NCBI GenBank assembly: GCA_018069525.1
Contig: JAGPUQ010000009.1
Location: 142,548-206,547 of the forward strand
DNA from: Porticoccaceae bacterium
GTDB taxonomy: Bacteria; Pseudomonadota; Gammaproteobacteria; Pseudomonadales; Porticoccaceae
DNA length: 64,000 nt
Reading direction: 5' to 3'
The first letter of the stretch is position 1, and every line of letters starts with the position of its first letter. Shown here piece by piece: positions 17,749-27,119 of this stretch. The notes under the pieces are model-generated. The model was not told where the DNA came from. It saw only the letters and a list, made by a program, of their open reading frames with translations, and did no database searches. A program made the position numbers and the translations under genes.

Positions 17749-18525
17749 TCATTGACGAACCTCTACCCCGCGCTCCGCCATATACTGTTTGGCATCCGAG
17801 ATACTATATTCCTGAAAGTGAAAAATACTGGCCGCGAGCACCGCGTCAGCTCCGCCTTCCAGCACACCATCCACCAAATGTTGAAGATTACCCACCCCAC
17901 CGGAAGCAATTACAGGTACGCTGACCGCATCGCTGATCGCGCGAGTTAGCGCCAGATCAAAGCCGTTTTTAGTGCCATCGCGATCCATGCTGGTAAGTAA
18001 AATTTCTCCCGCCCCCAACGCCGCCATTTGCCTGACCCACTGTACCGCATCGATACCGGTAGACTTACGACCGCCGTGAGTGAATATCTCCCAGCGCGGC
18101 GTTTCTTCATCCTTACTCACCCGCTTGGCATCGATGGCAACCACGATGCACTGCGAGCCAAATTTTTCTGCCGCCTCGCGCACAAATTCCGGACTGTGAA
18201 CCGCAGCAGAGTTAATGGCGACCTTATCAGCTCCCGCGCGCAACAGGGCTTTAATATCAGCTAAGGTTTTTACACCGCCGCCAACCGTTAGGGGGATAAA
18301 TACTTCTGCCGCCATACGCTCAACGGTGTGTAAGGTGGTATCGCGACCTTCGTGGGTGGCAGTAATATCGAGAAAAGTGATTTCATCGGCACCTTCCTCG
18401 TTATAACGTTTCGCAACCTCAACCGGATCACCCGCATCGCGAATATCCAAAAATTGCACGCCTTTAACGACCCGCCCCCCGTCCACGTCGAGACAGGGAA
18501 TAATACGTTTAGCCAATGCGGACAT
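17749..18525 (-). CDS. hisF: Imidazole glycerol phosphate synthase cyclase subunit HisF
   Basis: Takes ammonia from the HisH glutaminase and converts PRFAR to imidazole glycerol phosphate and AICAR in histidine synthesis. The 258-aa (beta/alpha)8 barrel has [19 protein letters not shown] with catalytic Asp11, TVGGGVKT, and Asp in [10 protein letters not shown], plus [10 protein letters not shown]. The ATG at 18525 gives the family length and has GAAGAGGTGG upstream. hisA, hisH and hisB are not adjacent, unlike in Pseudomonas. Confidence 0.97.
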   Translation of the reverse strand: MSALAKRIIPCLDVDGGRVVKGVQFLDIRDAGDPVEVAKRYNEEGADEITFLDITATHEGRDTTLHTVERMAAEVFIPLTVGGGVKTLADIKALLRAGADKVAINSAAVHSPEFVREAAEKFGSQCIVVAIDAKRVSKDEETPRWEIFTHGGRKSTGIDAVQWVRQMAALGAGEILLTSMDRDGTKNGFDLALTRAISDAVSVPVIASGGVGNLQHLVDGVLEGGADAVLAASIFHFQEYSISDAKQYMAERGVEVRQ

Positions 18526-18585
18526 TAAAACCACCTCTTCACTTAATAAACTATAAAATACCGCACAACCGTTAAACCTTTACTT

Positions 18586-19251
18586 TTATTTTTCCCGCAA
18601 CACCATAACTCCGTTTTGCTCAGTCATTTCCACCTTGGCGAGAAAACTATTACCCAGCAAAATGACCTCGGGATAATTACCTTCGATCACCGCAGCTGGA
18701 ATATTGTAGTGAGTAATACCCCCCACTGAAACCTTATTGAGCATGACCTGATAGGTTTGCACCATACCTCCCGCCGTACTAGCCGCACCGCGATTTTTGC
18801 GCTCAAGCTTTAAACCCAGGCGCTTCGCATGTTGACTATTCATCGCGATAGAGGACGCACCGGTATCAACCATAAAGTCAAAGGGATAACCGTTAATCGC
18901 ACCACTGCCAAAATAGTGTCCGTAATCCCCTCGAACCAGATTCACTTCCGCCTGCCGTGCCTCGGAGAAATTCGAAGCAATGTGCTCAGACAAACCCAGC
19001 GTATGGCGTTTGCCCTCGTGCTCCACCCGTGCTCCTTTACTACTGCTCTCTAGTAGCTTTACCCCTTCTGGAGAAGTTTGCCCAACCCTGAGAAAATGCT
19101 GTTTGCCGTCAATCTCTATCAGCGCCCGATTACCGAACAGACCTACTACTCGGATATCGATAGCTAACGCAGACCAGGATAAGGTCCCAGCACTAATGCC
19201 CACGCAAACTAGTAATACCGTTGCGATTCGAGGCTTATTGATAATATTCAT
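18586..19251 (-). CDS. Retropepsin-like aspartic protease (clan AA, TIGR02281 type)
   Basis: 221-aa protein with an N-terminal signal or anchor sequence (IATVLLVCVGISAGTLSWSALA), a middle domain and a single-domain retroviral-type aspartic protease: PFDFMVDTGASSIAMN carries the DTG active site, and LLGNSFLAKVEM the second conserved motif. Such proteins are predicted dimeric periplasmic proteases of unknown substrate. Its start is one base after the pgpA stop, so translation is probably coupled. Confidence 0.88.
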   Translation of the reverse strand: MNIINKPRIATVLLVCVGISAGTLSWSALAIDIRVVGLFGNRALIEIDGKQHFLRVGQTSPEGVKLLESSSKGARVEHEGKRHTLGLSEHIASNFSEARQAEVNLVRGDYGHYFGSGAINGYPFDFMVDTGASSIAMNSQHAKRLGLKLERKNRGAASTAGGMVQTYQVMLNKVSVGGITHYNIPAAVIEGNYPEVILLGNSFLAKVEMTEQNGVMVLREK

Positions 19252-19252
19252 A

Positions 19253-19798
19253 TCAAACTCCCATCCACCACCTTGCTACCAGCACCACGGCTTGCAGTAC
19301 CGCTACGGCAAACACTCCGGCGACCAAATCATCGATCATAATTCCCAGGCCACCACCGCAATGTTTATCTAACCAGCTAATCGGCCAGGGTTTTACAATA
19401 TCGAAAAACCGAAATAAAGCGAAACCCAGTAACCACCACAGCCACTGCGGCGGACAAAACAATAAGGTCAACCACAAACCCGCGAATTCATCCCAAACGA
19501 TACCGCCGTGATCATGCACACCCAGGGCCTTTGCCGCGTAACCACAAATAAATACCCCGGCGACAATTACCAGCGAGAGTAATAGTAGGTAAGCGGGTAC
19601 AGACAGCATCGCTAGTAGGGGCATCAGCAATAACGCCAACAAGGACCCGGCTGTGCCCGGTGCTTTCGGCGCCAGACCACTTCCAAAACCGAAGGCCAAT
19701 AGTAGTACGGGATCGCGCAATACTTGCTGAGCCTCAGACTTAAAAACCACGGGCGGCTCCTGCTCTGCGTTTACTTTAGGTATATCGGACATCGGCAT
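19253..19798 (-). CDS. pgpA: Phosphatidylglycerophosphatase A
   Basis: Inner-membrane phosphatase that makes phosphatidylglycerol from PGP. 181 aa with four hydrophobic segments. GFGSGLAPKAPGTAGSL and DEFAGLWLTLLF are PgpA signatures, and FRFFDIVKPWPI the third conserved block. ATGs at 19798 and 19792 are both possible starts. Follows thiL, as in many gammaproteobacteria, but the gap is filled with a tandem-repeat array. Confidence 0.95.
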   Translation of the reverse strand: MPMSDIPKVNAEQEPPVVFKSEAQQVLRDPVLLLAFGFGSGLAPKAPGTAGSLLALLLMPLLAMLSVPAYLLLLSLVIVAGVFICGYAAKALGVHDHGGIVWDEFAGLWLTLLFCPPQWLWWLLGFALFRFFDIVKPWPISWLDKHCGGGLGIMIDDLVAGVFAVAVLQAVVLVARWWMGV

Positions 19799-19800
19799 CT

Positions 19801-19913
19801 TCTTTTAAACATCGACATATTTTTTAAACATTGGCATATTCTTTAAACATAGTCTTTAAACAGGATTTCTAAACATAGCCTTTAAACATGAACCTTAAAC
19901 ATGACTGCTAAAA
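19801..19913. repeat. Array of about seven TTTAAACAT units between thiL and pgpA
   Basis: CTTTAAACAT-type cores recur every 13-19 bases from just after the thiL stop to just before the pgpA start. On the transcribed (minus) strand each reads ATGTTTAAA, giving several out-of-context ATG codons ahead of the real start. Confidence 0.88.
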
Positions 19914-20975
19914 ATGCGCGTAACCTGATCGTTCGAGGGTAACAGAATTGCCGGCAGCATCGAGGCATTGCACACCGGTTCCGGGAACCAGTTCGCCAAT
20001 CTCGGTAATCTGGGGCAGCCCCCCTGCCCCGTCTTCAGCCCGCAACGCCGCTAACTGATCCAGCTTTTCAGGCGGTACGGTAAAACACAATTCATAATCG
20101 TCGCCGCCACTTAAGGCCCACTCGCGCATCTGTTCATCGCCAAAGTGTTTAACCGCCACCTCTGGCAAAGGTAAGCGCTGGCGGTGAATCACCGCGGCAA
20201 CATCGCTTGCCTGTGCGATGTGCCCGAGATCTGCTACCAGCCCATCGGAAATATCAATCATCGCCGAGGCAATATGTCGCAAATGCTGCCCCAGCTGTAC
20301 GCGAGGCTCGGGGCACCAGAAAAAATCTTTCATTTTATTTTCAGCGGATAATCGTGTCGACGTAAATTCGGTCGAGGCATGCTGACTCGATGACTGCACC
20401 ACCGACAACCCAGCCGCGCCCCGACCTAGCGACCCACTGACAAACACTTTATCACCCACGCTCGCGCCACTGCGAGTCAGCGCGCCACCCTTCGCCACGG
20501 CACCAAACATAGTAATCGTAATCACTAGCGGACCCCGCGTGGTATCGCCACCGGTGAGCACACAGGAAAATTCATCGGCGGCCGCGTGCAAGCCCGCACT
20601 AAAGCTTTGCAACCACTCCGTATCGGCCTCGGGTAAAGTCAGGGCCAACTGAAAGCAGCGCGGCTCCGCGCCCATGGCCGCAATATCGCTGACATTAACC
20701 CGCAAGGCACGCTGAGCAATATCAGCGCCGCGACAACCGGCAGGAAAATGCACACCCTCGACTAGCGTATCCGTCGTCACCACCAGGTCTTCATCTTCAG
20801 AGGGTCGCAGCACCGCACAATCGTCGCCGATGCCGAGTACAACAACACCGGGAGTATTTCCTCCAGCGTCTTTTCCCGTGCCTCTGTCAGCATCAAGCGA
20901 TCTTAGAAAATAATCGCGGATTAGGGAAAACTCGTCCAGAGGCTTTTGATCTTGAGACATCTGATCCTGAGGCAT
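19908..20975 (-). CDS. thiL: Thiamine-monophosphate kinase
   Basis: Phosphorylates thiamine monophosphate to thiamine diphosphate. The AIR-synthase-fold protein has 355 aa: VLGIGDDCAVL, VVTTDTLVEGVHF, VLTGGDTTRG and MIDISDGLVADLGHI are the ATP, Mg and substrate motifs. A ~15-residue insert (about 190-215) is Ser/Thr-rich. The N-terminus MPQDQMSQDQKP is a 15-bp duplication that includes the start codon, so the ATG at 20960, with AGGA in front, may be the real start. Confidence 0.94.
   Translation of the reverse strand: MPQDQMSQDQKPLDEFSLIRDYFLRSLDADRGTGKDAGGNTPGVVVLGIGDDCAVLRPSEDEDLVVTTDTLVEGVHFPAGCRGADIAQRALRVNVSDIAAMGAEPRCFQLALTLPEADTEWLQSFSAGLHAAADEFSCVLTGGDTTRGPLVITITMFGAVAKGGALTRSGASVGDKVFVSGSLGRGAAGLSVVQSSSQHASTEFTSTRLSAENKMKDFFWCPEPRVQLGQHLRHIASAMIDISDGLVADLGHIAQASDVAAVIHRQRLPLPEVAVKHFGDEQMREWALSGGDDYELCFTVPPEKLDQLAALRAEDGAGGLPQITEIGELVPGTGVQCLDAAGNSVTLERSGYAHF
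20946..20975. repeat. 15-bp duplication including the thiL start codon
   Basis: On the minus strand ATGCCTCAGGATCAG (20975-20961) is followed by ATGTCTCAAGATCAA (20960-20946). The first unit contains AGGA at good spacing for the second ATG. Confidence 0.85.
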
Positions 20976-20993
20976 AGGGCTACGATTAAAACC

Positions 20994-21434
20994 TTAGCGA
21001 CGACCGGCGGCGATCTCTACCTGCCGACTATCCATAGCGACTTTATCGAGCACGCCGTTGATGTATTTGTAAGAATCGGTGGGGCCAAAAGTTTTAGCCA
21101 GATTGACGGCTTCGTTAATCGCCACCTTGTAGGGCACATCGATGCGATGTAACAGCTCGTAGGCACCCATGCGTAGCAAGGCTTTCGATACCGGATCCAA
21201 ACCATCCTGATTGCGATCCAGATAGGGTTGGTAGGCCGCATCCAGGGTATCGACCGCGGCAGGAATGCCATGCAATAGCTCGCGAAAAAAATCCACATCG
21301 ACCTTTTTCATATTACTATCGGCAAAAAACTGAGTTTCAATTTCGTTTATATTTTCGTCGGAAACTTGCCATTGGTACAAAGCTTGAACCAACAAGTGCC
21401 GGGCTTTCTTTCTGGTTGAGGGCAATACTGCCAC
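20994..21434 (-). CDS. nusB: Transcription antitermination factor NusB
   Basis: 146-aa all-helical protein that binds boxA RNA with NusE (S10) in rRNA antitermination. RKKARHLLVQALYQWQVS at the N-terminus and PYKVAINEAVNLAKTFGPTDS near the C-terminus are NusB signatures. It starts with a GTG at 21434 behind GAGGTAAGG. It lies between ribH and thiL as usual. Confidence 0.97.
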   Translation of the reverse strand: MAVLPSTRKKARHLLVQALYQWQVSDENINEIETQFFADSNMKKVDVDFFRELLHGIPAAVDTLDAAYQPYLDRNQDGLDPVSKALLRMGAYELLHRIDVPYKVAINEAVNLAKTFGPTDSYKYINGVLDKVAMDSRQVEIAAGRR

Positions 21435-21516
21435 ACCTTACCTCACTATTTTGAGTTGAAATACACTTGTAACAATACGTCAAAGCTATCGAAGCTAAAC
21501 AAACTACTTACCTAGA

Positions 21517-21987
21517 TTAAATTTTCTTTAGCAGGGATACCATTTCCAGAGCCGTTAATGCCGCCTCTTCACCTTTATTCTCTTCGTTGTCGCCGGAGCG
21601 ATCCTGCGCCTGTTTTAAATCATCGGTAGTCAGCAAGCCGAAAGCAATCGGCAAACCCGTGGTCAAAGCCACATGGCCAATGCCACGCGTGGTTTCTGCG
21701 CACACATATTCAAAGTGGGGAGTGCCGCCGCGAATCACGCAACCTAAGGTGATCACTGCGTCCACTTTTCCGGCTTGCGCAACTTTATTGGCTGCCAGTG
21801 GCAACTCAAAGGCTCCGGGTACTCGATAGACCTGGACAGCGTTCTCCGAAACGCCGTGGCGCGTTAATGCGCGCAAAGCGCCCGCTAATAAATTTTCGGT
21901 AATGTCGCTATTCCAACGCGCCACCACAATGGCAAACCGCGCATCTTCCGCATCGAAACTACCTTCAACAGGTCGGAACTCACTCAT
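21517..21987 (-). CDS. ribH: 6,7-dimethyl-8-ribityllumazine synthase
   Basis: Condenses the RibA-derived pyrimidine with dihydroxybutanone phosphate, the penultimate step of riboflavin synthesis. 156 aa. FAIVVARWNSDITENLLAGA, VPGAFELPLAA, LGCVIRGGTPHFEYVC (with the catalytic His) and PIAFGLLTTDD are all present. It lies 26 bases after ribBA. Confidence 0.97.
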   Translation of the reverse strand: MSEFRPVEGSFDAEDARFAIVVARWNSDITENLLAGALRALTRHGVSENAVQVYRVPGAFELPLAANKVAQAGKVDAVITLGCVIRGGTPHFEYVCAETTRGIGHVALTTGLPIAFGLLTTDDLKQAQDRSGDNEENKGEEAALTALEMVSLLKKI

Positions 21988-22013
21988 GCTCTTAACTCTC
22001 TTTAAAACAAAAA

Positions 22014-23126
22014 CTACTCAGTGCAATCCACATACTCGACCAATTCCAAATCAAAACCGGAAATTGCATTGAAACGAAAGGGCGCGCTCATCACCCGAAT
22101 TTTTTTCGCACCCAGGTCTTTCAGGATTTGCGAACCGGCACCAATTTGCAGATACACCGTTTCGGAAGCACGAATCGCTTTTTCCCGTCGGGTTAACAGC
22201 TGCTCCAATTCCTGCTCCACCATCTCAGCCGTTTGCTGCTGCAGGATGACCACGATAATACCCGCCCCTTCTTCCTCAACTTTCGCCATGGCTTTATGGA
22301 TAGTCCAGCTTTTGTGGGGACCATTAGGTTCCACGCTGAAGATATCTCGCACACAGGTCGGCAAGTGCACACGCACCGGAATTGCTTTATCACTGCTAAC
22401 CTCACCTTTCACCAGGGCAAAGTGTGTTTGTTGTCGCGCTGTATCGAGGTAGGTATATAATTTAAATTCGCCGTATGGGGTTTGAATTTCACGCTCTTTC
22501 AAACGCTCTACCGTCTGCTCATTGAGCATGCGGTAGTGAATCAAATCGGCGATGGTGCCAATTTTCAAATTGTGTTTTTCGGCAAACACTTCTAAATCTG
22601 GACGGCGCGCCATGGTGCCGTCGTCGTTCATAATCTCAACAATCACCGCTGCGGGTTCTGCCCCCGCCATGCGCGCCAGATCGCAACCAGCTTCGGTATG
22701 CCCAGCGCGACTTAACACGCCACCGGGCTGAGCTTTAAGAGGAAAAATATGTCCCGGCTGAACAATGTCTTCGGGAACAGCACCTTTAGAAACTGCCGCC
22801 AGCACCGTTGCGGCTCGATCCGCTGCCGAAATACCGGTGGTAACACCTTCTGCCGCTTCGATAGACAAGGTAAAGTTGGTGCCGTGACTAGAGGCATTAG
22901 CATCGACCATCAGCGGTAAAGCCAGTTGCCGACAACGCTGCTCGGTAAGCGTTAAACAAATTAATCCACGGGCGTGCATGGCCATAAAATTAATATCGGC
23001 GGCAGTGACTTTTTCTGCCACCATCACCAGGTCACCTTCGTTTTCCCGATCCTCGTCATCCATTAAAATAACCATACGCCCCTGGCGCAGGTCTTCGATA
23101 ATTTCTTCGACGCTATTTAATGTCAT
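22014..23126 (-). CDS. ribBA: RibBA-type 3,4-dihydroxy-2-butanone-4-phosphate synthase with GTP cyclohydrolase II-like domain
   Basis: 370 aa. The N-terminal RibB domain (about 1-205) has DDEDRENEGDLV, HARGLICLTL, SHGTNFTLSIEA and HTEAGCDLARMAG, all catalytic motifs. In the C-terminal RibA-like part I do not see the zinc motif C-x10-C-x-C or the GTP-binding RxGQGR stretch of active GTP cyclohydrolase II; it reads IIVVILQQQTAEM there. The second domain is thus probably catalytically dead, as in many gammaproteobacterial ribBA-annotated proteins, and a stand-alone RibA should exist elsewhere. Confidence 0.93.
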   Translation of the reverse strand: MTLNSVEEIIEDLRQGRMVILMDDEDRENEGDLVMVAEKVTAADINFMAMHARGLICLTLTEQRCRQLALPLMVDANASSHGTNFTLSIEAAEGVTTGISAADRAATVLAAVSKGAVPEDIVQPGHIFPLKAQPGGVLSRAGHTEAGCDLARMAGAEPAAVIVEIMNDDGTMARRPDLEVFAEKHNLKIGTIADLIHYRMLNEQTVERLKEREIQTPYGEFKLYTYLDTARQQTHFALVKGEVSSDKAIPVRVHLPTCVRDIFSVEPNGPHKSWTIHKAMAKVEEEGAGIIVVILQQQTAEMVEQELEQLLTRREKAIRASETVYLQIGAGSQILKDLGAKKIRVMSAPFRFNAISGFDLELVEYVDCTE

Positions 23127-23136
23127 TACTATTTTC

Positions 23137-23769
23137 CTAAACCTGAATATCTAAATTTTGCCGAGGATCAGCCGCCTTATCACCGAGCAATAAGCGCTCA
23201 AGGTAGCGAGCGATCACATCGACTTCTAAATTCACTTCGGTGCCCGCTTGATAATCACCCATAATGGTGTGCGCAATGGTATGGGGCACGATGTTCACTT
23301 CAAACTCATCGCCTTCGACAACATTGACGGTAAGACTAGTACCGTCGATGGTAATTGAGCCTTTGTGGGCAATGTACCTGGCCAGGGCTACCGGCACTTT
23401 AAGGCGAAAACGTTCCGAGCGGGCATCCGTCTCGCGGCTGGCCACAGTACCCACGCCGTCCACATGACCCGAAACTATATGGCCACCGAGGCGCGCGGAA
23501 AGCGCCAGTGCTTTTTCGAGATTCACTCGCTGCCCACTAGCCCAGGCACCCACCGCCGTACTATTAATGGTTTCCATGGATACATCGGCGACGAAACCAT
23601 CACCCGGTAACTCAACAACGGTTAAACACACGCCGTTCACTGCGATGCTGTCACCCAATTGCACGTCATCGAGATTGAGCGTACCGGTATTAATCGACAG
23701 TCGTAAATCACCACCGCGTTGCTGCGTACTATTAATACTCCCAATGGACTCGATAATACCGGTAAACAT
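23137..23769 (-). CDS. ribE: Riboflavin synthase alpha chain
   Basis: Dismutates two lumazines to riboflavin. 210 aa made of two homologous beta-barrel halves. MFTGIIESIGSI, AVNGVCLTVVE and GGHIVSGHVDGVGTV mark the first half and boundary; GSITIDGTSLTVN and PHTIAHTIMGDY the second. Start and the ribD stop overlap as TAATG. Confidence 0.97.
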   Translation of the reverse strand: MFTGIIESIGSINSTQQRGGDLRLSINTGTLNLDDVQLGDSIAVNGVCLTVVELPGDGFVADVSMETINSTAVGAWASGQRVNLEKALALSARLGGHIVSGHVDGVGTVASRETDARSERFRLKVPVALARYIAHKGSITIDGTSLTVNVVEGDEFEVNIVPHTIAHTIMGDYQAGTEVNLEVDVIARYLERLLLGDKAADPRQNLDIQV

Positions 23770-24938
23770 TAATGCGGCTTCTTTAATGATAATGACGCTA
23801 ATGAGGATGCCGACGGCGATGCGGTAATTCGGTAATCCGAGCCCACCGCGCGAATATCGCTAATATTTAATTCCAGCGCTTCAGCCATGGTGGTGAAGGG
23901 CAGCGCCGCCATGGGCATACCATCGCTGCCCATTAATTTCGCTGCCATATAAATCACAATTTCATCCACCAATTGTTGCTGTAAAAACACCCCAGCCAAT
24001 TTGGCACCCGCTTCTATCAGCACTTCGTTGCACTCTCTCTCAGCCAGCGCTAACAATAATTTGTGTAAATCTACTTTGCCGTCTGGATTTGGCAAGGAAC
24101 ACACTTCCACAGTATCTAACTTTCTTTCTGCACAAATATTTTCTATCTGCGCTTTTTCAAGCGCCGTCGCGACCATAACCGGCCCCGGCAACTGAACAAT
24201 ATTTAAATCGCCCGTCGTGCGAAATTTACTATCGACAATAACTCGCAAGGGCTGACGCGCCGTAATCTCGGCTTTCGTCTCCAGGCTGCCATCAAGGTCT
24301 AACTCTGCTTCTCGCACCGTCATCGAGGGGTTATCTCGAATCACGGTGCCAATACCCGTAACAATGGCACAACTTTGTGCGCGCAAACGCTGCACATCGC
24401 GCCGCGCAGCGGGCCCGGTAATCCACTGGCTTTCGCCACTGGCCATCGCGGAACGACCATCGAGGCTCGCGGCCATCTTCAAGGTCACTCGCGGCAAACC
24501 GGTTTTACACCGTTTAACAAAACCGGGGTTTACCGCCAACGCCTCGGCTTCTAACAGTGGCCCACTTACCGTAATACCGGCAGTTTGTAACTGAGCAATA
24601 CCTCCAGACGCAATCACGTGAGGGTCGGCCAGACCATAAACCACGCGCGCGATACCGGCTGTTATCAAAGCTCCCGTGCAAGGCGGTGTACGGCCTTGAT
24701 GACTACAGGGTTCGAGAGACACATAGGCCGTCGCGCCTTGCGACAATTCTCCCGCTTGCGCCAGGGCATTGACTTCGGCGTGGGCTTCGCCAGCGCGGTG
24801 ATGCCAACCTTCGCCAACTACCGCTCCGTCGTTCACGATCACACAACCAACCCGGGGATTAGGCCGCGCGGTATACCAGCCCTGTTTCGCCAATTGAATA
24901 GCGCGGGCCATGTACTGGGCATCCGTTGTACCCGTCAT
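23769..24938 (-). CDS. ribD: Bifunctional diaminohydroxyphosphoribosylaminopyrimidine deaminase / reductase
   Basis: Second and third steps of riboflavin synthesis. 389 aa. Deaminase domain: GEAHAEVNAL and the zinc-binding SLEPCSHQGRTPPC (about 50-90); then a reductase domain from about 150 (RVTLKMAASLDGRSA, GESQWITGPAARRDVQRLRA). The segment linking the domains reads LADPHVIASGGIAQLQTAGI, a little shorter than the usual DPNPxVAGxGxxxL. It lies downstream of nrdR. Confidence 0.96.
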   Translation of the reverse strand: MTGTTDAQYMARAIQLAKQGWYTARPNPRVGCVIVNDGAVVGEGWHHRAGEAHAEVNALAQAGELSQGATAYVSLEPCSHQGRTPPCTGALITAGIARVVYGLADPHVIASGGIAQLQTAGITVSGPLLEAEALAVNPGFVKRCKTGLPRVTLKMAASLDGRSAMASGESQWITGPAARRDVQRLRAQSCAIVTGIGTVIRDNPSMTVREAELDLDGSLETKAEITARQPLRVIVDSKFRTTGDLNIVQLPGPVMVATALEKAQIENICAERKLDTVEVCSLPNPDGKVDLHKLLLALAERECNEVLIEAGAKLAGVFLQQQLVDEIVIYMAAKLMGSDGMPMAALPFTTMAEALELNISDIRAVGSDYRITASPSASSLASLSLKKPH

Positions 24939-24995
24939 ACTATTAATTCCGCTTCGCTGTTCATCGCTGCTCGTCGTTTAGTCTCCGGTTACTCA

Positions 24996-25475
24996 TCACT
25001 TAAGTAGTGAATTACCCGGCTCAATTTCCTGCTCCAGACGATCCAGCTCAGCGCGAAATTCACTCAAATCCTGAAAACTACGGTACACCGAAGCAAAGCG
25101 AATAAACGCAATATCATCGAGCTTAAGTAATTGATGCATCACCTTTTCACCCACTGCAAGGGCGGCAATTTCACGCTCTCCGGTGCTCTGTAGCTCGCGC
25201 TTAATCGCACTAATCGCCGCCTCCACTGCCTCCACACTGACCGGACGCTTTTGCAAAGCACGGTTCATACCGGCGCGGAGTTTTTGCTCATCGAAAGGCT
25301 GACGAGAATCATCGCGCTTAATCACCCGTGGCATCAACAGTTCCGCCACCTCGAAGGTGGTAAAACGATCTTTACAGGACGCGCATTCACGCCGACGACG
25401 AATCTGATCACCATTGGCAACCAGACGGGAATCAATCACCCGAGTGTCATCAGCGCCGCAGAAGGGACAGTGCAT
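24996..25475 (-). CDS. nrdR: Transcriptional repressor NrdR
   Basis: ATP/dATP-sensing repressor of ribonucleotide reductase genes. 159 aa from the ATG at 25475: zinc ribbon CPFCG (3-7) ... CASCKDRF, then the ATP-cone ([23 protein letters not shown], about 49-139). AAGGTGG at 8 bases supports this ATG over the in-frame GTG four codons upstream. It sits between glyA and ribD, a conserved place. Confidence 0.97.
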   Translation of the reverse strand: MHCPFCGADDTRVIDSRLVANGDQIRRRRECASCKDRFTTFEVAELLMPRVIKRDDSRQPFDEQKLRAGMNRALQKRPVSVEAVEAAISAIKRELQSTGEREIAALAVGEKVMHQLLKLDDIAFIRFASVYRSFQDLSEFRAELDRLEQEIEPGNSLLK

Positions 25476-25585
25476 ATACGCAACCACCTTGATAAAAGCG
25501 ATATTCTAACACGGCGATCCGCTATTCAAGAGCGTCCGAGCAAGGTGTTTGGGCCAGCCTAATGCTAGCCCCTAACAAAGAGTCC

Positions 25586-26848
25586 CTAGACGTAAACCGG
25601 GAAGCGCTTACAAATGTCGAGCACCTTGCCTTTCACCTCGGCAATCACCGGCTCTACCTTGCCAGCTTCAAGCCCTGCCAACACATCGCACATCCAATGG
25701 GTCAGTTCGATGGTCTCGGCTTCTTTAAAGCCGCGGGTGGTAATCGCTGGCGTGCCCACGCGCAACCCACTGGTCACAAAGGGCGAGCGCGGATCGTTGG
25801 GTACCGCATTCTTGTTGACGGTGATATTGGCTGCACCCAAAGCGGCATCCGCATCTTTACCGGTATATTCCTTACCGATCAGATTCACCAGCATTAAGTG
25901 GTTGTCGGTACCGCCGGAGACAATGTCGATACCGCGTTCGACAAACGTAGCTGCCATGGCACGGGCATTGGCGACCACTTGCTGTTGATAGACCGTGAAG
26001 TCCTCGCTCATCGCTTCTTTAAAGCTCACTGCTTTAGCCGCGATTACATGCATCAACGGGCCACCCTGGCCGCCGGGGAACACTGCCGAATTGAATTTTT
26101 TCTCCAGCGCTTCGTTGGCGCGGGCGAGAATAATACCGCCGCGAGGGCCACGCAGAGTTTTGTGGGTAGTCGAGGTCACCACATCGGCAATCGGCACCGG
26201 GTTGGGATAGCAGCCTGCTGCCACCAAACCGGCAACGTGGGCCATATCGACCATCAGATACGCGCCGACTTTATCGGCGATATCGCGAAAGCGCTGCCAG
26301 TCCATCACTCGTGAATAGGCGGAAAACCCGGCAATAATCATTTTGGGCTTGTGTTCCAGCGCCAGCGCTTCGACCTGATCGTAATCTACTTCAGCGGTAT
26401 CGGCCTTCAAACCATATTGAATAGCGTGATAGGTTTTACCGGAAAAATTCGGCTTCGCACCGTGAGTCAAATGGCCGCCATCGGCCAAACTCAAGCCCAG
26501 CACCACGTCACCCGGCTCGCACAGCGCCTGGAATACCGCTGAATTCGCCTGGGAACCGGAGTGCGGCTGCACGTTGGCATAGTCCGCACCAAACAATTGC
26601 TTAGCCCGATCAATCGCCAGCTGTTCCGCCTGATCCACGTACTCACAACCGCCGTAGTAACGCTTGCCCGGATAACCTTCCGCATACTTATTGGTCAGCA
26701 CCGTGCCCTGCGCCTGCATCACCAGCGGGCTGGTGTAGTTTTCGGAGGCAATCAGCTCGATATGCTCCTCCTGACGTCGCTCTTCCTGCTGAATGGACTG
26801 CCAGATTTCGGGATCAAATTGAGCGAGGGTCAAGTCTTTATCAAACAT
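25586..26848 (-). CDS. glyA: Serine hydroxymethyltransferase
   Basis: PLP enzyme converting serine and tetrahydrofolate to glycine and methylene-THF. 420 aa. [10 protein letters not shown], the GGHLTHG stretch, HVAGLVAAG and [16 protein letters not shown] with the PLP Lys (about 231) are visible. First gene of the minus-strand run that continues with nrdR and the riboflavin genes. Confidence 0.98.
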   Translation of the reverse strand: MFDKDLTLAQFDPEIWQSIQQEERRQEEHIELIASENYTSPLVMQAQGTVLTNKYAEGYPGKRYYGGCEYVDQAEQLAIDRAKQLFGADYANVQPHSGSQANSAVFQALCEPGDVVLGLSLADGGHLTHGAKPNFSGKTYHAIQYGLKADTAEVDYDQVEALALEHKPKMIIAGFSAYSRVMDWQRFRDIADKVGAYLMVDMAHVAGLVAAGCYPNPVPIADVVTSTTHKTLRGPRGGIILARANEALEKKFNSAVFPGGQGGPLMHVIAAKAVSFKEAMSEDFTVYQQQVVANARAMAATFVERGIDIVSGGTDNHLMLVNLIGKEYTGKDADAALGAANITVNKNAVPNDPRSPFVTSGLRVGTPAITTRGFKEAETIELTHWMCDVLAGLEAGKVEPVIAEVKGKVLDICKRFPVYV

Positions 26849-27119
26849 GGGCGGGGCACTCGGTAAAAATGAGGGCGAATTTTACACAATCCTTACGCGC
26901 GGGACTATTTATTCCGCGAGAAACCCCGTATTCCGAATAAACCAGGTAATCCTGGCCAAGAAACTGACATAAGCCCACAGCAGCTCCTATCGACGGCGAC
27001 GCCGCCCTTTGCTCAAGCCTTGCTCAATTCCCACCGCTATGGGAGGATTCCCTCAACATAAGAAATACCAGACATAGCTCTACATTCGAACACACTCTAA
27101 TAATAGTCAGGGGAAAACC

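Noticed and set aside
25898..26314. Long frames opposite glyA, typA, thiI and other genes (60-266 codons)
   Set aside because: They are antisense shadows of strongly conserved genes, with no ribosome-binding sites or family features.
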